Below are positions 1-4,789 of a DNA stretch of 5,223 bases, one piece after another. Source of the DNA: an uncultured Ruminococcus sp. (GTDB taxonomy: Bacteria; Bacillota; Clostridia; Oscillospirales; CAG-272). The position numbers were made by a program, and so were the translations under genes. Positions within the stretch are counted from its first letter, which is position 1, and each line of letters begins with the position of its first letter. The stretch is from NCBI GenBank assembly GCA_902778985.1, contig CACYZS010000100.1, positions 1 to 5,223 of the forward strand, written 5' to 3'. The notes below the pieces were generated by a model. That model worked only from the letters and a program-made list of their open reading frames with translations. It ran no database searches and was not told where the DNA came from.

Positions 1-2
1 CC

Positions 3-401
3 GAGGGGTGCAATAAGATCGCGCTCGGACACCATTTCGACGACGCGGTGGAGACCTTTATGCTGAACCTGTTCCACGAGGGACGGCTCGGGTGTTTCTC
101 GCCCGTGACCTACCTCTCGCGCCGGGACCTGACCCTGATCCGCCCGCTGCTCTACGCGCAGGAAAAGGACGTGCGCTATTACGTCAAACACGCCGATCCA
201 AGTCTTCCCGTGATGAAAAGTCCCTGCCCCGAGGACGGGGAGACCGAGCGCGAGGCCATGAAAACCATGCTCCGCGACCTTGAACGCAAGTACCCCGGTC
301 TCCGCCACCGTATCTTCGGCGCGCTCTGTAAAGGCAACCTCGACGGCTTCAAGGAAACCGACCGCCTGCCTCTCGTGAAGGACGAAGGGGACGAAGGATA
401 A
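3..401 (+). CDS. ttcA: TtcA-family tRNA 2-thiolation enzyme (PP-loop ATPase), 5'-truncated
   Basis: This is the C-terminal 132 residues of a TtcA-like protein, read in frame from the left edge to TAA at 399-401. The family uses ATP to activate C2 of cytidine 32 in tRNA and inserts sulfur with help from an Fe-S cluster. Seen here are the hallmark block LGHHFDDAVETFMLNLF (about residues 9-25 of the fragment) and the segment SPCPEDGETEREAMKTMLRD. The cysteine in that segment aligns by recall with E. coli Cys222, the third Fe-S ligand. The motif RKYPGLRHRIF near the end is also family-typical. The PP-loop (SGGxDS) and the CxxC pair would lie upstream, outside the window. The GTG at 48 is internal and is not the start. 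The gene converges on the DUF512 gene. Firmicute homologues are often annotated only to family level, so the exact tRNA target is inferred. Family assignment is firm; C32 specificity is less so. Confidence 0.85.
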   Translation, partial: EGCNKIALGHHFDDAVETFMLNLFHEGRLGCFSPVTYLSRRDLTLIRPLLYAQEKDVRYYVKHADPSLPVMKSPCPEDGETEREAMKTMLRDLERKYPGLRHRIFGALCKGNLDGFKETDRLPLVKDEGDEG

Positions 402-412
402 CGAGGAGACCG

Positions 413-437
413 CGCGCTTTCTTTCGTAGAAAGCGCG
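413..437 (+). terminator. Hairpin 11 nt after the ttcA stop
   Basis: A perfect 9-bp stem pairs 413-421 with 429-437 around a 7-nt loop (422-428). It begins 11 nt after the TAA of the ttcA-like gene. No T-run follows directly (the next bases are GCAAAGAACTT), so it is not a textbook intrinsic terminator by itself. It may protect the mRNA 3' end or act together with the stronger hairpin at 468-495. It is also the stem part of the repeated element at 413-452. Confidence 0.6.
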
Positions 438-452
438 GCAAAGAACTTTATT
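413..452 (+). repeat. Structured 3'-end element, copy 1
   Basis: This unit is a hairpin (413-437) followed immediately by GCAAAGAACTTTATT (438-452). A second copy lies at 653-691 on the opposite strand, in the same position relative to its own gene. The two copies share the inner stem CTTTC/GAAAG and 14 of 15 bases of the tail. The outer four base pairs differ but remain paired in both. A second, imperfect hairpin could follow (446-453 with 459-468), but that pairing is weak. The function is unknown. A dispersed clade-specific terminator or RNA-processing element is the simplest reading. Confidence 0.6.
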
Positions 453-467
453 ATGGGGTAATTATAA

Positions 468-495
468 GCAAAACGGCGTTGCGACGCCGTTTTGC
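468..495. terminator. Bidirectional intrinsic terminator in the convergent region
   Basis: A perfect 12-bp stem pairs 468-479 with 484-495 around the tetraloop TGCG. The stem base has A4 on the 5' side and T4 on the 3' side, so either strand gives a GC-rich stem running into a U-run. On the minus strand the sequence after the stem (TTATAATTA) is also AT-rich. It lies about 65 nt after the ttcA-like stop and can end transcription from both converging genes. Confidence 0.75.
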
Positions 496-536
496 GGTTC
501 TATAGACGATACAAAAGGATACTCCGATATAGAAAC

Positions 537-565
537 AACGCCGCCTGCGATCAGCAGACGGCGTT
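537..565. terminator. Second bidirectional terminator-like hairpin
   Basis: The stem is 7 bp (537-543 with 559-565), a C/A mismatch (544/558), then 4 bp (545-548 with 554-557) around a 5-nt loop. On the minus strand it is followed by GTTTCTATAT and on the plus strand by TGAAATAT, both moderately AT-rich. It shares the AACGCCG/CGGCGTT stem core with the palindrome at 2034-2057. It is a probable backup terminator for the DUF512 gene and possibly for ttcA. Confidence 0.6.
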
Positions 566-613
566 TGAAATATCGTAAGCAGCGCATACCGTGACAGTCC
601 TGTTTTTGAAACC

Positions 614-638
614 GCGCACACGAGACGCGAGTGTGCGC
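614..638. other. GC-rich hairpin of uncertain role
   Basis: A perfect 8-bp stem pairs GCGCACAC (614-621) with GTGTGCGC (631-638) around a 9-nt loop. On the plus strand a T6 run occurs at 647-652, too far from the stem for a standard terminator. On the minus strand GGTTTC follows. It could add to termination or protect the DUF512 transcript 3' end. Confidence 0.45.
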
Positions 639-639
639 T

Positions 640-661
640 AACTTCATTTTTTAATGAAGTT
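640..661. other. AT-rich hairpin with TTTT/AAAA loop
   Basis: A perfect 9-bp stem pairs AACTTCATT (640-648) with AATGAAGTT (653-661) around TTTT (649-652). The right arm overlaps the conserved tail of repeat copy 2 (653-667). Read on the minus strand, this copy is therefore a tandem of two hairpins. The stem is weak in energy because it is AT-rich, but it is exact. Confidence 0.45.
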
Positions 662-691
662 CTTTGCTCCACTTTCTTTCAAGAAAGTGGA
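653..691 (-). repeat. Structured 3'-end element, copy 2, overlapping the end of the DUF512 gene
   Basis: On the minus strand this is a 9-bp hairpin (668-676 with 683-691, loop 677-682) followed directly by GCAAAGAACTTCATT (667 to 653). It matches copy 1 at 413-452 in the inner stem bases CTTTC/GAAAG and in 14 of 15 tail bases. The outer stem reads TCCA/TGGA here and CGCG/CGCG in copy 1. The TGA of the DUF512 gene (679-681) lies at the hairpin loop, so the element supplies the stop codon and the last few codons. Confidence 0.6.
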
Positions 692-1998
692 CGTACTCCT
701 TCCCCCAACATCTCCGACAGCAGATTATCACCATCGGTCGGAATCACCGGAACGCCGAGGGCGGACGAGAGTTCGGAGAGCGTCATATCGTCGAGGAACA
801 CGTCTTCGCCGGCGCGGAGCGAAGACGAGGGGATCAAGAGCGCGTCGCCGATCGGCTCGCCTTTGAGTTGGCGCAGCATATCCTGCCCGGTGAGCAATCC
901 CGAGACCGTGACCGAATGTCCGAAAAAGTCGTTCAGAATGGTCTTTACGCGGATCGTTAAGTGCGGGTACTTCTCCATCGTCATCCGGGCGAGTTCCCGC
1001 ATCAACCCCTCGGCGGCGACGCCGGTCGCGATCGTGACCGTGCGGGGCGAAGCGGCGGGATCCGCGGGCGGTGCGGACGACAGTTCGTACCGGAAATCCT
1101 CGAGCGTCGAGCGGATCATGCCCACGCCGTTCTCCAGTTGCGGGTACCCCTCGTAATAGGGCTCGTCCGGGATCGGCAGTTTCGCGGACAGATAGAACTC
1201 GTCGGCGCAGAAGAAGAGACGGGAGCCGTGTTTTTCGAGGCATTCCGAGGCAAAAGCGTCCACCTGCCCGATCACGGCGGTGCACTCCTCGGGGGTAAAC
1301 GGCGTCAGGGGGTACAGTCCGTCCCGGTGATCGGTCAGTCCGGCGGGCACGACCGAAACCGAGTCGACGGCGGGAGCAAGGGCGGCGAGATCGCGCATCG
1401 TGCGGTCGAGTTCCGCCCCGTCGTTCAGCCCTCGGCAGAGCACGATCTGACAGTGCAGTTCGATCCCCGCCCCGGCAAGCCGCGGAAGATAGGAAAGGAC
1501 GGCGCCGGCGCGCTTGTTCTTCATCATCTTCACGCGCAGTTCCGGGTTGGTCGTATGCACCGACACGTTGATCGGGGAGAACCGCATCTTGATAATGCGG
1601 TCGATATCCCGGTCGGTCATGTTGGTCATCGTGATATAGTTCCCGTGCAGAAACGAGAGGCGCGAATCGTCGTCCTTGAAATAGAGCGACTTACGCATCC
1701 CCTTCGGGAGTTGGTCGATAAAGCAGAAGACGCACTTGTTCCGGCACGCCTGTTTTTCGTCCATCAGGGGCGTCGAAAAGTCGAGCCCGATATCGTCGTA
1801 GGTTCCCTTCTTAATGGTGACGGCGTAGGGGTTTCCGTCCCGGAGAAGGGCAAGATCGGTCTTTTTGTCGGCAAGATAGAACCGATAGTCCAGTACGTCC
1901 CGGATCTCTTCTCCGTTGATCGAAACCAGTTCGTCCCCCGGTCTCACGCCCGCCTTTTCGGCGCGGCTCCCCGCCTCCACGACCGTGATTTTGACCAT
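679..1998 (-). CDS. PDZ-radical SAM-DUF512 protein, function unknown
   Basis: The product is a 439-residue intact protein. Residues 1-62 form a PDZ-like domain (AGVRPGDELVSINGEEI). A radical SAM region follows with the cluster motif C85-x3-C89-x2-C92 and the family signature FCFIDQLPKGMR. DDDSRLSFLHGNY, NVSVHTTNPELR and the block around 181-190 (HCQIVLCRG) are typical of this family. The C-terminal DUF512 domain spans roughly 215-430, with SVVPAGLTDHR at its start. The ATG at 1996-1998 is chosen because AAGGAGG (2006-2012) lies 7 nt upstream and because the PDZ domain starts there. The reaction is unknown; radical SAM chemistry implies cleavage of S-adenosylmethionine by a [4Fe-4S] cluster. 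By recall, firmicute homologues often sit beside the GTPase gene der, which is absent here. The gene follows the rnf operon across a probable terminator, and no clear promoter of its own was found. The last codons and the stop lie within a hairpin repeat. Confidence 0.9.
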   Translation of the reverse strand: MVKITVVEAGSRAEKAGVRPGDELVSINGEEIRDVLDYRFYLADKKTDLALLRDGNPYAVTIKKGTYDDIGLDFSTPLMDEKQACRNKCVFCFIDQLPKGMRKSLYFKDDDSRLSFLHGNYITMTNMTDRDIDRIIKMRFSPINVSVHTTNPELRVKMMKNKRAGAVLSYLPRLAGAGIELHCQIVLCRGLNDGAELDRTMRDLAALAPAVDSVSVVPAGLTDHRDGLYPLTPFTPEECTAVIGQVDAFASECLEKHGSRLFFCADEFYLSAKLPIPDEPYYEGYPQLENGVGMIRSTLEDFRYELSSAPPADPAASPRTVTIATGVAAEGLMRELARMTMEKYPHLTIRVKTILNDFFGHSVTVSGLLTGQDMLRQLKGEPIGDALLIPSSSLRAGEDVFLDDMTLSELSSALGVPVIPTDGDNLLSEMLGEGVRPLS

Positions 1999-2005
1999 AT
2001 CCTAC

Positions 2006-2012
2006 CCTCCTT
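2006..2012 (-). promoter_or_regulatory. Ribosome binding site of the DUF512 gene
   Basis: On the minus strand AAGGAGG lies 7 nt before the ATG at 1998. It is a full Shine-Dalgarno match and fixes the start. Confidence 0.8.
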
Positions 2013-2033
2013 TCTGCCGTTTTTACAAGAGAG

Positions 2034-2057
2034 AACGCCGCCCGCGCGGGCGGCGTT
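2034..2057 (-). terminator. Perfect 24-nt palindrome, probable rnf operon terminator
   Basis: The 24 bases are exactly self-complementary, giving at least a 10-bp GC-rich stem with a GCGC loop (2044-2047). It starts 5 nt after the rnfB stop on the minus strand. The sequence after it (CTCTCTTGTAAAA) is only modestly U-rich, so termination may be partial and some read-through into the DUF512 gene is plausible. The stem core AACGCCG/CGGCGTT also occurs in the hairpin at 537-565. Confidence 0.7.
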
Positions 2058-2062
2058 ATTGT

Positions 2063-2932
2063 TCAGACCGACGCCGGATCGGCGGACTTTTCCGCCGAGG
2101 CAGCCGGTACGACGGTATAGCGGTGGATCCCCGAGAAGTCGGAGATCATGATGCACCCGGTCGGGCACCCCTTGGCGCAGGTGTCGCAGTTGGTGCATTT
2201 GGCATAGTCGATCCGGGCGAGGTTGTCGACGACGGTGATCGCCCCCGACGGACAGTTCTTTTCGCACTTCTTGCACCCGATACAGCCGTGCGTGCACGCT
2301 TTTCTCGTGTCGGCGCCCTTATCGGTATTCGAGCAGGTCACGAGCACGCGTTCGACGTCGGGCATCAGGTCGATCAGGTGGTGCGGACAGGTCTTGGTGC
2401 AGATGCCGCACCCGGTACATTTCCGGGTGTCGATATGGGCGAGCCCGTTCTCGATGCAGATCGCGCCGTTCGGGCAGGCTTTGGCGCAGTCCCCGAGCCC
2501 GATGCACCCGACGGGACAGATCCCCGCTCCGCCGTAGAACAGGTTGGCGGCGGCGCAGGACGAGATGCCCTGGTAGTCGGCGCGGCGTTTCGCCTGCGTG
2601 CAGTCGCCGCCGCAGTGAATGGTGGCGACCTGCTCGATCACGTCGGCGTAGGCAAGCCCGAGCGCGTCGGAGAGTTGCTTCGCGACGGCGTCGGCGCCCG
2701 GCACGCAGAGATTGGAGCGCGTCTCTTCACCCGAAGCGAGCGCCTTGGCGTAGCCGTCGCATCCGGTATAGCCGCAGGCGCCGCAGTTGGCGCCGGGCAG
2801 GCAGGCGCGCGCCTTGGTCTCGCGCTCGTCGACCGGGACGTGGAAGTACTTGGCGGCGACGACCAGCAGGACCGAACAGATCAGTCCGGTCACGGCGACG
2901 ACGCCGACGGCGGTGAGGATAGCAGTCAACAT
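2063..2932 (-). CDS. rnfB: RnfB, ferredoxin-accepting Fe-S subunit of the Rnf complex
   Basis: The 289-residue product takes electrons from reduced ferredoxin and passes them into the Rnf complex. One N-terminal membrane helix (about 3-27) is followed by a PF04060-type [4Fe-4S] domain with C50, C53, C58 and C76 in LPGANCGACGYTGCDGYA. A conserved segment with C107, C111 and C126 comes next. Four ferredoxin-like cysteine sets follow: C139/143/149/153, C172/175/178/182, C217/220/223/227 and C246/249/252/256. This is the long clostridial form; proteobacterial RnfB is near 190 residues with two ferredoxin-type clusters. The C-terminal 25 or so residues lack cysteines. The ATG at 2930-2932 has AAGGGGGTG 5 nt upstream, and the gap from rnfA is 12 nt. 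It is the last gene of the operon and is followed at once by a palindromic terminator. No key residue appears to be missing. Confidence 0.96.
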   Translation of the reverse strand: MLTAILTAVGVVAVTGLICSVLLVVAAKYFHVPVDERETKARACLPGANCGACGYTGCDGYAKALASGEETRSNLCVPGADAVAKQLSDALGLAYADVIEQVATIHCGGDCTQAKRRADYQGISSCAAANLFYGGAGICPVGCIGLGDCAKACPNGAICIENGLAHIDTRKCTGCGICTKTCPHHLIDLMPDVERVLVTCSNTDKGADTRKACTHGCIGCKKCEKNCPSGAITVVDNLARIDYAKCTNCDTCAKGCPTGCIMISDFSGIHRYTVVPAASAEKSADPASV

Positions 2933-2937
2933 AGCGT

Positions 2938-2946
2938 CACCCCCTT
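2938..2946 (-). promoter_or_regulatory. G-run ribosome binding site of rnfB overlapping the rnfA stop
   Basis: AAGGGGGTG equals the extended anti-Shine-Dalgarno complement AAGGAGGTG with one A changed to G, which keeps a G-U wobble. Its first two bases are the end of the rnfA TAA. The spacer to the ATG is 5 nt. The same nine bases in the same arrangement precede rnfE. Confidence 0.7.
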
Positions 2947-3535
2947 ATCCGCCGAACAGTCCCGTCGCCACGCCGGAGAACCCGAAGAGCGACAGACTGG
3001 TGATGGCGGCGGCGATCAGCGTGATGGGAAGCCCCCGGAACGCCTTGGGCGGATCGGCGTCCTCAAGCCGCGAGCGCACCCCGGAAAAGAGTACCATCGC
3101 GAAGAGGAACCCGACGCCGCATCCGAGCGAACTGACCATCGATTCGAGGAAGGTGTAGCCGTCGCGGATATTGTTGATGGTCACGCCGAGAACGGCGCAG
3201 TTGGTGGTGATCAGCGGCAGATAGATGCCGAGAGAGGCGTGCAGGGCGGGCAGATACTTCTTCAGCACGATCTCGACGAACTGCACGAGCGCAGCGATCA
3301 CGAGGATAAACACGATGGTCTGCAGATACCCGAGGTTGAAGCGGTCGAGCAGGAAGTGCTGGATCGGCCAGGTCACCGAGGTCGCCAGCAGCATCACGAA
3401 GGTCACGGCGACGCCCATACCGGTCGCCTGATTCAGTTTTTTCGACACGCCGAGGAAGGGACAGATGCCGAGGAAGCGCGAGAGAACGTAGTTGTTGACC
3501 AGGACCGAGGTCATGATGATCATCAAAAACTTCAT
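2945..3535 (-). CDS. rnfA: RnfA, integral membrane subunit of the Rnf complex
   Basis: The 196-residue hydrophobic protein is of the RnfA/NqrE family, with about six membrane helices. The conserved half-motifs LGICPFLGVS (Cys25) and TTNCAVLGVT (Cys113) are present. In this family these two cysteines, with the matching pair in RnfE, hold an Fe-S cluster within the membrane that relays electrons across it. N-terminal NNYVLSRFLG and the region around SLGCGVGF (about 136-143) are also typical. Length matches the usual 190-200 residues. The ATG overlaps the rnfE TGA by 4 nt (3532-3535), so translation is probably coupled. GAGGGGG lies 7 nt before the start. RnfA and RnfE are homologous and are known to sit in opposite orientations in the membrane. 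Confidence 0.96.
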   Translation of the reverse strand: MKFLMIIMTSVLVNNYVLSRFLGICPFLGVSKKLNQATGMGVAVTFVMLLATSVTWPIQHFLLDRFNLGYLQTIVFILVIAALVQFVEIVLKKYLPALHASLGIYLPLITTNCAVLGVTINNIRDGYTFLESMVSSLGCGVGFLFAMVLFSGVRSRLEDADPPKAFRGLPITLIAAAITSLSLFGFSGVATGLFGG

Positions 3536-4227
3536 TTGGCAGCCCCCTCTCCGGTCTTCGCTTCATCCGTGCAGGAGAGTTTCCCGCAGGTGGCGGCCGA
3601 CGGGCAGCCGGCGCAGCCGAAGTCCTTTTTCTTGATGGCTTTTCCCTTGGTCAGCCCGTTCACCAGGGCGATCAGACACCCGAAGACCAGGAACCCGCCC
3701 GGGGTCTTGGCAAGGATCGGAATGCAGTACTTCGAGAGCACCGGGATCTCGATCCCGCAGAAGGAACCCGCGCCGAAGACCTCGCGAACGAAAGACATCG
3801 CGAAGAGCGCGAGGATAAAGCCGCAGCCCATTCCGAGACCGTCGATCGCCGAATCGATCACCCCGTTCTTCGAGGCGTACATTTCGGCTCTGCCGAGAAT
3901 GATGCAGTTGACGACGATCAGGGCAAGGTAGATGCCGAGCGAGTCGTAGAGCGACGGAACGAACGCGTGGAGCAAGAGTTCCACCGCCGTCACGAACCCG
4001 GCGATCAGAACGATGTAGCAGGGGATCCGCACCTTGTCGGGGATCACGTTCCGGAGCGCCGAGATCGCCATGTTCGAGCAGAGCAGGACGACGGTCGCGG
4101 CAACGCCCATACCGAGGGCGTTCAGGATCGAGGTGGTGGTGGCGAGGGTCGGACAGGTTCCGAGGATTAGGACCAGCACCGGGTTCTCTTTGATCAACCC
4201 TTTGAGGAAGTTCTGTAGTTTCGTCAT
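3532..4227 (-). CDS. rnfE: RnfE, integral membrane subunit of the Rnf complex with Cys-rich tail
   Basis: The 231-residue protein is of the RnfE/NqrD family, a homologue of RnfA with about six membrane helices. Conserved cysteines Cys25 (LILGTCPTLATT) and Cys108 (VVNCIILGRAE) match the ligands of the intramembrane Fe-S site shared with RnfA. FVREVFGAGSFCG (about 147-158) is a family landmark. After the last helix (about 177-193) comes a lysine-rich stretch (KGKAIKKKDF) and a tail with C205, C208, C214 and C219, spaced C-x2-C-x5-C-x4-C. Proteobacterial relatives end near 200-210 residues without such a tail; clostridial ones vary. The ATG at 4225-4227 has AAGGGGGTG 5 nt upstream, and the gap from rnfG is 13 nt. 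The tail could bind an extra metal or Fe-S cluster, which is inference. Confidence 0.95.
   Translation of the reverse strand: MTKLQNFLKGLIKENPVLVLILGTCPTLATTTSILNALGMGVAATVVLLCSNMAISALRNVIPDKVRIPCYIVLIAGFVTAVELLLHAFVPSLYDSLGIYLALIVVNCIILGRAEMYASKNGVIDSAIDGLGMGCGFILALFAMSFVREVFGAGSFCGIEIPVLSKYCIPILAKTPGGFLVFGCLIALVNGLTKGKAIKKKDFGCAGCPSAATCGKLSCTDEAKTGEGAAK
3543..3549 (-). promoter_or_regulatory. G-run ribosome binding site of rnfA
   Basis: GAGGGGG lies 7 nt before the rnfA ATG, inside the 3' end of rnfE. It has the same G5 run at the same distance as the sites of rnfE and rnfB. Confidence 0.6.
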
Positions 4228-4232
4228 TTCAG

Positions 4233-4241
4233 CACCCCCTT
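4233..4241 (-). promoter_or_regulatory. G-run ribosome binding site of rnfE overlapping the rnfG stop
   Basis: AAGGGGGTG starts on the last base of the rnfG TGA (4241-4243), with a 5-nt spacer to the rnfE ATG. It is identical to the rnfB site. Confidence 0.7.
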
Positions 4242-4789
4242 CAGTCCGGTGAAGTCAGAACGTCGAAGACGACGAACGCGTCTCTTACGCCGGTTTTCAC
4301 GCCGGTCGAGGAGTAGGTCGCGCCGCTGACGTTCAGAACGCCGTCCACTTCGGTATGATCGATCCCGGTAAAGCGAGAAGTGAAGTCGTTTTTCTTCACC
4401 TTATCGCCGATCCCGGCGGTCTCGCCCGAGACGTCGGTGATCTTGATCCCGGCGATCTTGCCGTCGGGCTTGATCCCGACCAGCATCGTGATCGGATTGC
4501 TCTTCCCGCCGTAGCCGGGGCTCTTCACGAGGAAGACGTAGCCGCCGCCGTCGTTGTCTCGATAGCAGGCGGTAACCGTCGCGGGCAGATCCGGGTATGC
4601 GGCGATGTCGACTTCGGTGAAGTCGGTCGCCCCGGGCAGCGCCTCGCTGCGCGCTTTCCGCTCGGCTTCCGCCGTCGCGTCGGCGATGACGGGGGCGGTG
4701 ACGTAGTTGACCACCGCAAGCAGAAGCGCGACCGCAAGACAGATCAGGGTGAGGACGAGGACGGGTTTCACGGTATTCTTGTAACTCAT
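4241..4789 (-). CDS. rnfG: RnfG, FMN-carrying subunit of the Rnf complex
   Basis: The 182-residue protein has one N-terminal membrane helix (about 9-31) and an extracytoplasmic FMN-binding domain (PF04205 type). The flavinylation motif SGATYSS is at 155-161; T158 is the expected site of covalent FMN attachment by an ApbE-type transferase. SGETAGIGDKV (about 121-131) matches the conserved ETxGxG block that precedes it in this family. Length is normal for firmicute RnfG. The ATG at 4787-4789 overlaps the rnfD TGA by 4 nt, and AAGGAGG (4800-4806) lies 10 nt upstream within rnfD. An apbE gene is not visible in this window. RnfG is known to relay electrons on the outer side of the membrane between the RnfA/E cluster and RnfD. 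Confidence 0.95.
   Translation of the reverse strand: MSYKNTVKPVLVLTLICLAVALLLAVVNYVTAPVIADATAEAERKARSEALPGATDFTEVDIAAYPDLPATVTACYRDNDGGGYVFLVKSPGYGGKSNPITMLVGIKPDGKIAGIKITDVSGETAGIGDKVKKNDFTSRFTGIDHTEVDGVLNVSGATYSSTGVKTGVRDAFVVFDVLTSPD

Noticed and set aside
498..534. TATAGA-like sequences as promoter -10 boxes between the hairpins
   Set aside because: No -35 hexamer at a suitable distance was found on either strand, and the matches fall in an inverted pair between terminator hairpins.
451..672. Small minus-strand open frames (73 and 61 codons) in the convergent intergenic region
   Set aside because: They are made largely of hairpin arms, show no motif and have no convincing ribosome binding site. 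They are best explained as chance frames.
402..691. CRISPR array, tRNA or insertion sequence in the hairpin-rich region
   Set aside because: There are only two copies of the repeat, in opposite orientation and without regular spacing. No cloverleaf, transposase or target-site duplication was seen.
961..2151. Plus-strand open frame of 396 codons opposite the DUF512 gene
   Set aside because: It is an antisense shadow of a well-supported radical SAM gene, has no recognisable domain and runs across the palindromic terminator.
1916..3931. Long plus-strand open frame of 671 codons opposite the rnf genes
   Set aside because: It lies antisense to the DUF512 gene start, rnfB, rnfA and rnfE, all of which have clear family motifs. 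Its translation is low-complexity (rich in Arg, Asp, Gly, His) with no recognisable domain, as expected from a GC-rich antisense frame.
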